From Strigops habroptila (lineage: Eukaryota > Chordata > Aves > Psittaciformes > Psittacidae), in NCBI RefSeq assembly GCF_004027225.2, contig NC_044284.2, positions 41,402,420-41,466,419 on the forward strand: a stretch of DNA of 64,000 nucleotides. Reading direction: 5' to 3'. The position numbers were made by a program, and so were the translations under genes. This document shows, piece by piece, positions 35,232 through 47,850 of the stretch. Numbering within the stretch: the first letter of the stretch is position 1; each line of letters opens with the position of its first letter. The notes beneath the pieces were generated by a model. The model saw nothing but the letters and a program-made list of their open reading frames with translations, made no database searches and was not told the origin of the DNA.

Positions 35232-36568
35232 GCGCCGCTCGCTCCCGCTCCCCGGCCCCCCTCGCTCCCCGCCACAGCCCGCAAGCGCAGCACTGAGGGC
35301 GCCTGCCGGCAGTTGACCTGTCCAGGATTTCCCATGGGAATCTGCCCCGGCGGGCTGGAAGGAGGGGGGTCGGCATCCGCGGTGGCTCGGGGTGGCTGTG
35401 CTCGGCTTGGGGGTGGGTGGGCACGTATGCCTTTGGGTGTAAGCACAAGAGAGGTGTCGGCGCGCGGGATGCATGGCGAGGACCCTGGCGCAGGGCTGGG
35501 CACAGCGGGGTGCTGGTGATGGTGCGGGCCGGCGGGAGGGAAGGACAATCAGGGATGGCAGAGTCCGTACCGGAGCCCGCGCCAGCTCCGTACCCCTTCT
35601 TCTGAGCACCGCTGCTATTTTCAAGAGTTATTTTTCGATATGGAGTTGACTTGGCGCTGCCCGGAACCTCAGCAGAAAGAAAAGTCTGTATTGTAGAAGG
35701 GTTTATTTTAGCGAGGCCGCGGACCTGTCCAGGCAGGGCCATTGCCCTGCTTCCCGTGGGTGATGCTGCCGTGCAGCGGCTGCAGGGCTGTGATTTATCC
35801 CTGGCACGCAGGAGCACTCAGAGTGCATCCCTGCGGGGTTTACCTCGGCCATGTGGCAGGGAGGAATTAAAAAAGAAAAAGCTTCTCGGCGGAGATGCCC
35901 ATGGCCAAGCAGGGCTGTGCCGGGGCCGGCCGGGATGCTCCGGGCTGACACATGGAGAGCAGCTGCCGCAAGTGCTAGGGAAGGGTGGCAGGGAGAGGCA
36001 GGTAATGTTTGCTCTCAGGGTATTGCAGTTCCCCCCCGCCCCACAAAGAAGGGAAAAAGGGCATTTAATCAGCTGCAGAAGCACCCACATGGTGGGGAAT
36101 GGAGGGGATTGTGCTGTAACACCTCCCTGGCATAGGCCAGCCACCTCCTCTGGTGCTGTGTGGCTGACAGGACCGAGGGTGGGTGCAGGCAGCTGGGACC
36201 CCATGAGCCCCATGAGGTCTGCTCCTGGCCGGGCCCACCCAGCACCAGCCCCTTTCTCAAAACCCACCCTCTGGGCTTGCAATGGTCACTGCCCATTTCC
36301 CGCACCCACCCTGGCCAGGCTGGAGGCATTCAACCCGGTGATAAAATCCAGCTCCATGCTCGCTGTCCGGGGTGCCTGGCTCTGCCCCAGCCACACGGGG
36401 GTGCCCTGGCTGAGGGGTCCCCCTTGCCACCCCCCCCCCCCCAGCTCTGGGGTGATGCTGATGATACTAGGCTGCCCTTCCAGGAGCGCTGGTGGCGGAT
36501 CCAGTTGGGTGGCTGCTGCCAGAGGCTGGAGGGGGGAGGGAGCCCCGAAAGGAAAGGAACAAAAAAGA

Positions 36569-36571
<3 letters not shown>

Positions 36572-36601
<30 letters not shown>
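36572..36601 (+). repeat. Poly-A tract (30 A)
   Basis: Uninterrupted run of 30 A inside the presumed LHX4 3' UTR. No retroposon sequence or AATAAA lies just upstream, so it is read as a simple repeat. It could cause false internal priming in oligo-dT cDNA data. Confidence 0.8.
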
Positions 36602-36602
<1 letters not shown>

Positions 36603-36937
36603 CCACACAAGAAAGCACATCACTGGAATGTCCCTGTCCCTCTGTGCCCCCCCGCTGGGTGTGTTGGTGCTGCGGGAGCTGCACCCATGTGACTCCCCCC
36701 CCCCCAGCCTTGGGTGCTGCTTTGTGCCAAGCTCCTGGCCTTGCCAGGTACCGCAGGCAGCTGGTGGAGAGGGGGCAGGGGGAAGCCATGCCTCTTGCTC
36801 TCCATCCCCCTTTGACAAGGCCAAATGCCCCCTCCCCTCACTGTGTAAATTTTGTACAGTTCCAGAAGGTGAGAGTCTTGTTTCCTGGGGGGAAAATGAA
36901 AAAAAAAAAAAGAAAATCCAACAAAAATAATGATTAA

Positions 36938-36950
36938 AATAAAGAATAAA
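36938..36950 (+). terminator. LHX4: Polyadenylation signals, LHX4
   Basis: Two AATAAA hexamers seven bases apart, followed by a T-rich stretch (CCTTATTTATTGCCATGTCTTT). Best candidate for the LHX4 cleavage site. Confidence 0.5.
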
Positions 36951-36979
36951 ACCTTATTTATTGCCATGTCTTTGGAGAA

Positions 36980-39600
36980 AAAGGACTCCTCCACACTCCC
37001 CCGAATTTGGGCCCAGGGCGTTGCTTTTGTATCCCGCCTCCAGTGCATTGGCATGAGATGTGTACAGTCACCCCCTCTGCCTCGAGGGAAAGCGGTATCA
37101 AATAAACTCGGGATGCTCTTTAGCCGCTGCTGTCTTTGGGATTTTCTTCCTCAGTGGGAGGGAGCGCAGCAGCCACCATCAGCATTGCCTGCTCCGGCAC
37201 CGTTGGCTGTTTGGGGTCAGGATCCCCTGAGTATTGTACGGATGGAGGAGCCAGCATCCCTGGATGGGGCCGGATCATTTTGCACTGCTTTTTTGCGGCC
37301 ATGGAGGGGAGGGTTTTTTTGGGGTGGGCATCTTCATCCCTGCCACATGGCAGCCTAAGATGCCGTCAGCTTTCCTGCCACCATGCGGTGATGATGCCTG
37401 CTGCCGTTGCCTGGCTGTGCCACTGCAGCACTTGGTGGGCACAGGTGAGGTGGAAGAGCCATGCCAGGGGGGCCCAAGCCCCACAACGGGCACCGGTGTG
37501 TTGGCTTTCTATATTTTAATCATTTTAACATTTAATGCTTCTCAATTAAAGTGATTTCCTGGAGTAGATGCCAAGCTTAGAGCGAATGCACATTAACCAC
37601 TTTCTGTATCGGTAGTTAAAGGCACCAAGGGATTTAAACAGCAATCCGCAAGGCTGCTGGGGAAAGGTTTGGCTGAATAAAGCAGATTATAAACAATAAT
37701 ATATGTCTTTCTCTCCCCACCCCCCTTTTTTTTTTTTGGAAAGGCTCCAGCCTCACAAACAGACCTAAAGTGCTATAAACATCTCCAGGGCTGAGCGCTC
37801 AGCCCCCAGATGTGCTCCCTGAAAGCACAGGGATCACAGCTACTGCTTTTCATCCTTGTTTTAAGAGAGATCTTTTATTACCCAGGGTGTCCATCAAGCC
37901 AGGCAGTGGCTGCACATTATGACACTGCACAAGGGTGGCCTCGCTTGTTCCTAACCTTGATGCCACCATGTCTCCATTCCAAAATGAGTGGAGCAGCTCC
38001 ATGCAGAGCACCCGAGCACTGGGGTTGGTATCTTTGCTTCATCTACATCTGGATGCAAAAGTAACTGGCATTGCTGTCAGCATCCATCGCATTTTGACTG
38101 CACAAGCCGTGGCTGCGGTGAGACCAGGCACTGCCAGCCTGCAGGTCCCCTTGGCAGGTTGAAGGTAAGCAGAAGCCATTGCGGGTCCTTGCTCAGGGGT
38201 CAGGGCACTGCCTCATCGCTTCCATCAAATAACCATTGTCCCACAGAGACCCTAAATGTTGAAACCTGGCATTTAATAGAGCACTAATGTTTATCAGCAC
38301 CAGCTTGCTTCATGCCACCGAGGAGACACATCTCTGTATCCAAGCTCCCCGCCTGGCTGCTGTCAGTTTGTTCCACCAGCTCCTTGTCACAACTGGGCAG
38401 CAAAGGTGCCCCCAATACAGAGGCGCTGGTGCATGCATGGTGGCTGCAAACATGCACAAGGTGTATTTTAGTTTTGCCATCTACTCTCCAGCTAGAAAGG
38501 CAGTTTCTTTGGGATGTTCAGAAGAAGCAGGCTTGGAGCTCATTTCCTACCCACTTCTGAAAAAGCCCTGAAGGGTTGTTTTTATTTTTCACCCAAAAGC
38601 ACAGAGACCACCACCACAGCTACCCAGCCCATTGGCCCCCTCCAGTATTAAGTTAATGGAAAATAATTTGACACGGTCAATCTAAATGCCCGTACAGTCC
38701 ATTAACTTGCCTACCACCAAGCCTGGTGTGTGAGCTGTGCTGTAGTGGTGCTGTGGCTGCAGGTGGCATTCAAGCCAGTGCAGCAAACTTACTTAGACAA
38801 TGCTAGCAAACGCTGGCAGGAGCCTGCTGCCATAAGGGGCTGAAACCCAAAAATGCCTCCTGACCAGCCAGTCCTTAGTGGAGGGAACATTCCCACTCAT
38901 TTTCCTGAGGCTGGAAGGACTGGATGGCAAGTAGCCCATCACAACAAGGAGGTTTCCTATGCTTTCCCCCAAGCTGTAGATCTCCTTCTCTAGGGAAAAG
39001 CAAGTGGTGTGGCAATGCCCTGCAGGGAAGCCATGGCCTCCTCTTGCTGTGTACGCCCACCCGAAGCAGCAGTTGCTCTCCCAGCCAGGAGTTAGCTCAA
39101 AGCACAAACCCATCCCTGGCAGCTTCCCTGTACCATGGCCGACGCACTGGCACAGCCCAGTGGGGATGCCCACGAGGAAGCAATAAACCCCATCACCATC
39201 CCACCTTCCTCCAGCACCTGAGGCACATCTTTCCCACTTCTTGGCATTTGGCCAGCTGAGCCACTCCAGGGACTGGCATGTGACAGGAGGACCTGAAGCT
39301 GCTGATGGAGGTGGGGTTTTAATGCCGCTTAATTCAGCAAAGCGGTTCTGTGATGTGGTAAGGGTCCTGTTGGCTTGGAGAGGTTGGTTGGCCATAAAGC
39401 ACTTGTCTTACATATGTTAGGTGAGAACTAGAGGGATGGACAAACAGCTGTACAACCCCACTGTCATTTGTAGCCCTCTCTTCCCAGGACGAGAGCCTGA
39501 ACAGAGCTTTCCAAGGGCTATGACAGTGCTGCACTGCCTCCCATGCTTATTGCTTCCAAGGAACCAAGTGACTCCCATTGCAAGAAAAACACACGACACT
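36980..39600. other. LHX4-ACBD6 convergent intergenic region
   Basis: About 2.6 kb between the presumed tail-to-tail 3' ends. No gene seen. The stretch 37,540-37,720 is AT-rich, non-repetitive and carries an AATAAA near 37,675; it could be a distal LHX4 3' end or a conserved element. Short T and C runs occur near 37,720. Confidence 0.5.
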
Positions 39601-39604
39601 CTGT

Positions 39605-40094
39605 CCCACACTGTGCTTTTCTTTTATTTATAATATTTTGTTTGGACCCAGGAAAAAACCCCAAACAACTAAAAACGAACCCCCAAAACTCAACCCAAAG
39701 GGCAGAGATGAGCATCTCACCTGGTCCAGCAGCTATCCCCTCCCCACAAGGAGCCGACCAGTCAGCACAGGCTGCTCTGGTGAGACATCTAATGCAGTAC
39801 TTGTATTTAATACATTAAAACAATACTTGGGGCTTTCTCCAGACCCTTTCTTTCCCCTCCCTTGCTCCCTCCCCCCACCCAGTACTGGTAAATGTCAGAG
39901 CATGCAAAACCCTGATCCCATCCTGACCAGGATACGCGCTTGGCCAGCCAGCCCTGGTGCTGGAGAGCCCACCCAGACCCTGTACTCTAAAAGCTCCCCT
40001 TCAAACCCCCAATGCCTTTCGGAGGGCAGTGGGGGAAGAGAAGGGGCGTTATTGCGGAGCGTCTCTGTCCTCCCCACTGCGTGTGGCTGTGGGG
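39605..40094 (-). other. ACBD6: ACBD6 3' UTR
   Basis: About 490 bases after the ACBD6 stop on the - strand, ending near an AATAAA signal (TTTATT at 39,623-39,628 on the + strand). Cleavage would fall at about 39,600-39,612. Confidence 0.6.
39623..39628 (-). terminator. ACBD6: Polyadenylation signal, ACBD6
   Basis: AATAAA on the - strand, 467 bases past the ACBD6 stop codon, the first clear canonical signal in that direction. Confidence 0.6.
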
Positions 40095-40249
40095 TTAGGT
40101 CTTGCCAGCGGTGTGCTGCTGCAGAGCCGAAGTGATGGCTTTACAGTCTGTCACCTCCTCTGGCAGGCAGCCCTCCTGGTCCCGGAGAGTGGGGTCGGCA
40201 CCCGACTTCAGCAACAGCTCCACGATGTCCAGAAACTCGCAGGCAGCAG
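40095..40249 (-). CDS. ACBD6: ACBD6 terminal coding exon
   Basis: Last 50 residues and TAA stop: AACEFLDIVELLLKSGADPT, then LRDQEGCLPEEV and the tail HTAGKT. The acceptor is AG at 40,251-40,250 after a CCCTCC tract (- strand). Confidence 0.93.
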
Positions 40250-43200
40250 CTGGAGGGAGAAAGCAAAGGGTTAGCCTGGAGATCCTGACCTGACGTGGTG
40301 GTGATGGGCATTTCTGGAGCAGTGCTGTAGCTGGTCACTTCCCATGCACGTACCAGAGGCAGGAAATGCTGTCTCAGCACCTGGCCAGGCAGAGCAGATA
40401 ATTTTTCAGGGCAGTGTTCTGTACTCAATGTATTATTTGCCTTTGGATTTAATAGTGCAAAGGAAAGAGAAAAGAGAGCGATGAAAAGCCACAAGTCCTG
40501 TGGGAGTCCAGAGCCTGCAGCCCAGCAGTACAGCCACTGGGAGCCGTGTGGTTTGCAGGGCATCACCCAGGATGATGCACATGATACCTAAGTGCAGTTT
40601 GGCTCATGTTTCTTCACATCCAAGACTGGAGACAGACCCAGGAAGGGTCCTAGAGAACTACTGCAGCACCACAGACAGCCCCAAAGTGTCACTTGTGAAA
40701 ACATTCCCTGCCTGCTTTTGTACTCAGAATTTATAATGCATTTATAAGATATTTATAAGCCCCTGCTCCTCACCTGCCTCCTGACCCTCCCAGGGCTCCA
40801 CAAGCAGCACGTCCCAGGCAGGACATCATCAGTATTATCTTGCTCCCAGCTTTCATCCATAATTTCTCCTTGCACGATATTCGGATGGTTTATAGCTAGC
40901 CCTTCCCTGAGCACCAGCTCCAGGGGAACGTGCCCATGCCCATGGACAGCTGGTTACAGCACACCTATACACAACGGTATTTCTAACTCACACCTTTAGC
41001 TACTATTATTTCAACACCAATTTACTCTGCCAAGATAGAACTGAGCATGACCTGAGCTCTTCTCTGTCCTGAGGATGTAACACTCCGGCAGCTTTCACCT
41101 CCCGCTCCAATCTTGCCTAAGGATGTTAAAAAACCCATACAAAACAGAACCAGGAAAACCAGGAAAGCTCTTAACACTGAAGGGCTGGGCTTAGCTGACG
41201 TCAGCAGAAGACCCTGGATTTTTCCTTAAGCCCATGCAACACAAATCCTAGTGAAGCCAAAAAACTGCCTCAGCCCCCATCTGCCTTATGAGACCACGAA
41301 GTCATCAGCTTCCTCTTGCATTGGTAGTGATTGGTTTTAACTATATTTCAGGTGCTTTTACAAAATAACTAACTCTTTTTTGCTGTAAATGTCATAATTA
41401 AAATGTCTTCTGCATTACTCCGCAGTTTTCTAGTGACCCAAATGGACAAGCAGCAATGTTTAACTATAATAAATCTGACATGTGATTGGAGCTTATACAG
41501 AAAGAGATAAAAAAAGGGCACGTCCTGGGGTGATGGCACAGTACCCTTGCAGGAAGCGGACTTCCAGAGGTGCCACAGAAGCTGCGATGGCAGCTCCTGG
41601 GGATGGGGAGTTGGTGCCCACATGGGGAAAGGTGGCTTCCTCATCCGGTGCTGCTGGCAGGCACAGCCCATGACCTTGAGCAGCCAGGGATGTCCCCAGG
41701 GATGAGCACAGCTGCTGGATTTATCGCATCCTGGGACCCTCGATTTGTCAAGGGCTGGAGCGGCAGCCCTGACACTGGCATGGGTGAAGATTAATTTCCA
41801 TTCAGCGCGGTGTGCCTTCCGACTCCATTAATCCTCAGGGTTCAGATGATGAATTTCTTTTTTTTTTTATTATTTATTTTCCCTCCAGCGTCCCCTCCCA
41901 CTGCCCTGCCACAGCACAGACAGAGCCGAACAGATGGTGCTTTGCAGGGAAGCTGGAGCACCCATGAGGATACAGAGCCTGCCCACTCTGTGGCCACGTG
42001 GCCACCAGTGCTCAGAGAAGCCTTGATTTCCTCTGGGAGAGGCAGTGGCAATGATTTTAGTATTCCCTGTGGGTGGGTGGATGGATGGATGGAGAGGAGC
42101 CGAAGACTAACAGGCCATTTAGTGGGGAGACCGTGTTCATACCGATCAACATGGCATTGACTGCTGCCTCCAGTCTGGAGGAGAGGGGTTCCATGGTGCA
42201 TACCACTGGTGAGCCAGTACCTTTGGACCACGCTGCCGGCTGGCCTCCACTTAACCTCCGATTAAACCTGGGTTGGCGCCGATCGGAAGGAGGCAGGATT
42301 TATAACCCGCAGCAGGATGCAGTTTGACACCAGCTGTAATCAGGAGAGCTGTCACCACAAGGACAGCTGTCGGGCCATGCCAGCTCATAAAAAGGGATGG
42401 AGAAACCCTAAAAGCAGTGGCTGCCTTGCTCATGGGATTTAACCCTTCCCTGAAGAGCTTGTAAGAAAAGGGAAGGCCTTGTAAAAGCACTGCTTAGCTC
42501 AGCACCGGCAGTTTTCATATGAGCTCTCATGCCTCTCCACTGCAATTAATGGCTTGGTTACGAAGCGATTACCAAGATGGTACCAGGAGATTTTCAGTGA
42601 GTTCCAGTTTCAGGCCAGTAGCCGCTTGAACCAAAACCATTCAATCATTTAACAAGCTGTGTTCAAGATCAGGGTGATTTATGACCAGATCAGCTAAGTA
42701 AGGGAATGAGGACAACCTGGGTGCAGTTGTGGTCAGCCAGGGACAGTGGAGCACCTGTGGGCACACCAGACCTGCATGCCAGTGTCCCAAATAGGCTTAC
42801 CCAAAGATGATATATAGAGAGAGGATGTGGGATAATACTCAAGGGGAAGAAAAAAATTTAACACTTAAAACATTTGGGAAAAAACCCTGGTAAGCTGTCA
42901 TTATTGAAACATCTGAGCTGGCAGGGTGGATCAGAGAAACCATTTATGATTTTATGTTAATTAAATTAGTTTTGTTTGTTCGCTTGTGTTAAACAACTCA
43001 CTTCAGTCACCGGCCAGAGTGATCCTCCTGCACGCAGTTTACACTGAGGTGATACATCCACTCTTTACTTTCATACATTGGACTTGCCTGAAGTGGTGTT
43101 CTTGGATAACTTACATATATGCTGTGTTTTTGTACAATCTATGATAATCCTACCCTCAATAGGCAGATGTCAGTGCTGGAGCTGGGGACAGTGTCTTACC

Positions 43201-44351
43201 AGGAGCGAATGTGGAATGATTTGGGCAGAGAAAGAGGCATTGTGGCACTAAGTGCTGTCATTCTGCGGACACTGCTGCACTATGCAGCAGATTTGCTCCT
43301 CCAGTCAGAATTATAAGAATTTGAAAAATAGAGTATCCTACAGGAAAGATCATATGGAGAAAAATAATACATTATTGTAATTACAATCTTGGTTCAGGGG
43401 CTCTGGAATCTGGTGGTTTAGATCCAGATCCAAATGATGTCTGTGGCTTGGACTGATGTTCTGCAAAGCAATTTTGCCATCCTGCTAAAGTCCTTGTGCA
43501 GAGATCAGAAAGAGAGAAAAAGACACAAACACTTCAGAATGACAAGTGTGCTCTTAATTACAGTGACAGGCATTGAGAGTATAAAATAATAACTGAGTAC
43601 ATCTTAATTTTGGAAAAAATTATGATACAGATTAAATCAATACTTTTTCCAATTCCCTACACATCAGCACCACATGTGTCACTTTAGTCTCTACTTTTCT
43701 CATTTGGACAGAGAACAATCTTTCAATTAAAGGCTGCTATAAAATCGCGTATCTAAATAGCATGTAATTGTAGGAGGGACACAAACTGTCACTTTGCTCT
43801 GCTGATTTTGGTAGTAGAGAAGCTGCTGCTCTCCTAGCTGTGATCAAACAGGTTTGTCTCCAGGACATGTGGAGGTGAAGGCCTTGTTCCCTTCCCTTCG
43901 CCTGCGTAACCTGTTAAATCTGGTACAGGCCCTCCTCTAAAACCCCTGATGTCTAAGGGACTTAACATCCCCTAACCACAGCCACTCCTTGGTCTGGAGA
44001 TAGCACAACTGTGTCCCAGAGACACATAGGTGCACAGGAAAAACTCTGCAGAAAGTGCATCATTAACTGGGGGAAAAAGAAGGCTTTAAGGTGACATTTG
44101 CAGAGGAGAATGAAGGCATGACAGCAGCCTTCCTTGCTGCTTCTCCCAGGGCTCCTATTCATACTGTGCTGGGATTTGCAGTGGAGGTAGCCACTGGTTA
44201 ATCAAATCCAGCTTCCCTGCTCATACTTCTGCTGAAATTTGCTTTCTGTACATAGACCATTTACTCCAGCTGCAAATCCATTCTGTTAAAAGGGAACAAC
44301 CAAGCTGAAAGGCAGCTTACCGTAATGGAGTGCAGTCTGGCTTTCCCCATC
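40095..44351 (-). CDS. ACBD6: ACBD6, C-terminal two coding exons (partial gene)
   Basis: Acyl-CoA-binding domain containing 6 binds long-chain acyl-CoA through an N-terminal ACB domain and supports protein N-myristoylation; its C-terminus carries ankyrin repeats. Only the last two coding exons lie here: 44351-44321 (31 bases) and 40249-40095 (155 bases), joined by a 4.1-kb GT-AG intron on the - strand. Together they read DGESQTALHYAAACEFLDIV, then ELLLKSGADPTLRDQEGCLP and so on to HTAGKT and a TAA stop. This is one ankyrin repeat (TALHYA, IVELLLKSGADPTLRD) plus the conserved CLPEEV tail, very close to the human C-terminus. The upstream ankyrin and ACB exons were searched for by eye up to 64,000 and not found, so they should lie beyond the window, consistent with the very long introns of this gene in human. 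It is convergent with LHX4, as in human 1q25. Confidence 0.92.
40250..44320 (-). other. ACBD6: ACBD6 last intron
   Basis: A 4.1-kb intron of moderate to AT-rich composition. No exon, RNA gene or clear transposon recognised. A GGAT-repeat-like patch lies near 42,075-42,092. Confidence 0.6.
44321..44351 (-). CDS. ACBD6: ACBD6 penultimate coding exon (31 bases)
   Basis: Encodes DGESQTALHY plus one base. Acceptor TTTTTCAG and donor GTAAG on the - strand. Its length is not a multiple of three, so skipping it would shift the frame of the last exon. Identified because it completes the ankyrin TALHYA motif in frame with the terminal exon. Confidence 0.88.
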
Positions 44352-47258
44352 CTGAAAAAGAAAGAGACTTGATTTTAGAGGTATAAGAAATGTCATGGGG
44401 ATACAAGTAAATCCCAATCTAAAATAAATAAGCTGAATTACAGCAATATTTTAATTGACTAGATAAACAGTCCAGGACACCCAGGTACCTGGCAGTTAGG
44501 CTTTGAATCATCATTCACCATCAATCAGTATTGATTGATAATCAATATCCATCCACCCATAAGAGTGTGTGGATCACGTCATGACATGAGTATAATTCAG
44601 TTCATAGCGTTATCACTTCCAGCCCATAAAAATGAAGGATTTCCAATCCTATGGCCTTACTTTGGGACCCTCACTGATCCTGATGCTTTAGTGCAGGATA
44701 CTCCTGTGCAAGCCCAGCCTTGGCCCCCGTGCTTTACTCAAGAGAAGGGTAAAGCATAGGGATGTTGGCACAGCTCAGTTCGCTGCACTCTTCAGCACAA
44801 GAGAGCACACAGCGGAAAAAAACCTAACACTCTTCTTCCACCTGAATAAATCTTATGTCCCTGCTCTTCAGAATTGAGGTATGGCTAAAGGTGGACCCAA
44901 AGCTCAAGTAAGTTTTTTTGGGCTGCTGGCATCCCTGCAGGATGAGGGCGAGGAAAGGGCTATGTGCAGCGCTCGGGAGTGAGAGCCAGTTGCCAAACTC
45001 AAACTTGTGAAACACCTGCAGCAAGGCAAGGGCAAAGCAAGCCACATGAAGATGTTGGCACACAGCTCCCTCTTCAAGCTAACACGTATGCCACTGCATT
45101 AGCTGCAATGGTTTGGGAAGTGTGTCCTCTTCCCAGACTCGGCAAGCAAGGGCAGGGCTTTTCTGGTGAGTGGTTGATGCTCACGAGGCACATCCAGGCA
45201 CCTCACTGTGCTGCAGCCTTGTCCTGCCACAAGAACAGGTGAAATAACAGAAGGGAAGAATTACTGGCCCTTTTGCTTTCACTACCCCACCAGGATTAGC
45301 CTCTAATTCAGTTCTTTGCCTCCTTAATTTATTTGCATGTGTTTATGGAGACTTAGGTTTTTAATTACCACCATCTTTAGGATTAAGGTGCAAATTTGAC
45401 AGTCTGCTGTGGATTCTGGAGCAGGCAAAAGGGAAAAGAACAGGAAAGCAGGTAGAAACGCCACTCATAGCTGTTTGAAGACTTATTCTGAAGCTCTGAA
45501 GGTTTCCCAGCCGGTTATTCTGTTCTCTTCAGCTGAGAAACTAGGAATGACCTGTGTTTCAGGGTGGGAAATCTCATGCTTTGCTCTAGGACATCACACC
45601 AACATGACAACCACAGGAGCAACAGGGACAAAAGACAGAAACCAGATAAAGCAGGCATTTGCTGCCTAAACATACATTTCACATCTTTTCTGAGCAAAAG
45701 ACGGGGGGTTGGATTTTTCCTTAGACGTGCTGCTATGCCCCATTTGTGGCACTCACACCAGCATTTGGAGGTGCCTCATTTCAGGACTCTATTCCTGCCC
45801 AAACTGTGGGTAGTATAATGCAAATGGATGTCAATAGAAGATACGACAAACTAAGGAACGGAAGGAATCAGGGACAGCATTCATTGATTATTCCACACTA
45901 ATAAGGTAACCGACCTGAACCAGAGGCCCTGAGCGGTCCTTAAGCACATGCCTACTCGGAGGAGCGACGGGGCAGGCACTGACTTCAGCAAAATATGGAG
46001 CAGGGCTGGGCAAGAAGAGGCGGGAGTGCTACAAATGAGTTATTGGAAAGGCAGGCTTTCAAATATGCGGGTTGTGTGTGGGATGGGGGATGGGAAGCCA
46101 GCTCCTCTCTGCATCACTGCCTTCAAAATTGTAGCTGACAAAACCTGCAGGTGAATTGGATTGGAGACGTGTGGCAGAAATCCCTCTTCCCTTGCTGAAA
46201 AACTCCTTATAAAATACTTAGGACTGCTCCAGGAATAGTATAGCCATTTGTTCCTCTTCCAAAGGCCTGTGTAAAGCACTGCTGCTTCAGCAGCAGGCTG
46301 GGGGCTAACGACGCTTTTTATTTCTCTTACATGTACTTTCTGGCATTTATTGGGCTAAGAAGGGAGTGCAACTCCCAGCATACGAAATGCGTCTCTTTAT
46401 TCCCAGGGTGGTTTTTAAAAAGAACTGTTAATCCAATGTTATGCAAACACTGTTTACCCTTTATGTGGCTTGTTTTTTCCCCTTTTGAGCCTGACAGTTG
46501 GCCAAATGCTATTTGTTACACTTCTCAGATGCTGTGTTATTTACTTTCATTTTCTCTGTGACAAATTTTAATCCAGGTAAATTGAAAAAGCTCTAGTGTG
46601 GTCACTCACTAGAGGCCTTGAAATGCCCTCAAGAGGCTGCTGATCTCAATCCCTCTTTGATTTCGCTTTTTGGAGCGCCATGGCTAATTAGAGCCTGATG
46701 TGCCCGGCTTGGCTCCAGGTTTGGCAACACTGAGCCTTCAGTGAGAAATGGTCACACCTGGAAACTAATCAAAGATGGGCCATGATAGTGAGGATTACAG
46801 CTCCCGTTGTGGAAATTACGTGAGATGAATACTGCCTACCAGGCACTGGAAATGTTTGGTTTGCAATGAAACAAGACACGCAGAAGTGGTCTTAAGATGA
46901 ATTCTAGTTGGCCTTGGTGAAAGAGATATATCCCGATGTGAACAGAAAGCAGCAGTTTCTGGAGCACCCTCGGCAAGGTGCGGTGTGTCCTTCTCCCAGG
47001 ACATGCCTCTGTTGGGACGAATTACCCCAAAGGGCAAGTGGACAGGAACAACCTGCCGCAGCCTGTCCTCACCCCACTGCACCCTGCCCAGGGCATGGTA
47101 AATGTCACTGCCCAGCTGCGGATCGCTGGCAGCAGCCGGGAGCGAGGTGCCCAGAGCACGTCCTCCGCAGTCAGGAGAAACGCACTGATGCCACTGGTGA
47201 TCACATGGAGTGGTGATCAGATGGACCATTTTACTCATCTAGCTTGCAAGCAGGGGCA

Positions 47259-47850
47259 TGTTTTGGTTTAACCCCAGCCAACAACTAAGTTCCATGCAGC
47301 TGTTCGCTCACCCTCCTGCCAGGTGGGATGGGGACGAGAATGGGGAGAAGGTAAAACCCGTGGGTTGAAATAAGAGCAGTTTAATAATTTAAATGAAGTA
47401 AAATATAGTAATCATAGAAATAATAACAAGAACGATAATAATAATAGGGAACAACAAAAAAAACCCCAAAAAGAAGAAATAAAAATTCAGAAAACACACG
47501 TGATGCACAACAGAGTTGCTCACAACCCACTGGCTGATGCCCATCCCATCCCCAAGCAGTGATCAGTAGTGGCTCATGGCCAATTTCCCTCAGTTTCTAT
47601 CTTGAGCATGACATGCTGTGGTATGGAATATCCCTTTGGCTAGTTTGGGTCAGCTGTCCTGGCTTTGTGCACCTAGTCACTGGCAGAACATGAGAAACTA
47701 AAAAGTCCTTGATTTAGAGTAAGCACTACTTAGCAACAACTGTGCAATAACTGCTGTGTTACCAACATTATTCTCAGATTCAAGTCAAAACACAACACTG
47801 TACCAGGTATTAGGAAGAATATTAGCTCTATCCCAGCCAAAGCCAGGACA
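47259..47850 (-). mobile_element. Solo LTR of an avian endogenous retrovirus
   Basis: A 592-base element that starts TG and ends CA, flanked by identical 5-base duplications GGGCA (47,254-47,258 and 47,851-47,855). Read on the - strand it starts TGTCCTGGCTTTGGCTGGGA, matching an LTR family I recognise as common in birds. The middle contains AAT-rich simple sequence. No internal viral sequence and no second LTR lie nearby, so it is a solo LTR. A 5-base duplication fits ERVL-type integration. Orientation rests on resemblance to the remembered consensus. Confidence 0.88.

Larger units (their letters stand above)
35232..36970 (+). other. LHX4: LHX4 3' UTR (probable extent)
   Basis: Non-coding sequence from the TAA stop to a pair of AATAAA signals at 36,938-36,943 and 36,945-36,950. 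It contains a 30-base A run at 36,572-36,601 and C homopolymers near 36,430 and 36,695. Another AATAAA at 37,101-37,106 could be used instead. The end is inferred from signals, not from transcripts. Confidence 0.5.

Noticed and set aside
46816-47238. 140-codon - strand frame just before the solo LTR.
   Set aside because: No similarity to ACBD6 or any family I recognise; no splice-site support.
47259-47850. A full-length endogenous retrovirus around the LTR.
   Set aside because: The target duplications flank a single LTR directly, and no internal gag/pol/env-like sequence or second LTR is present.
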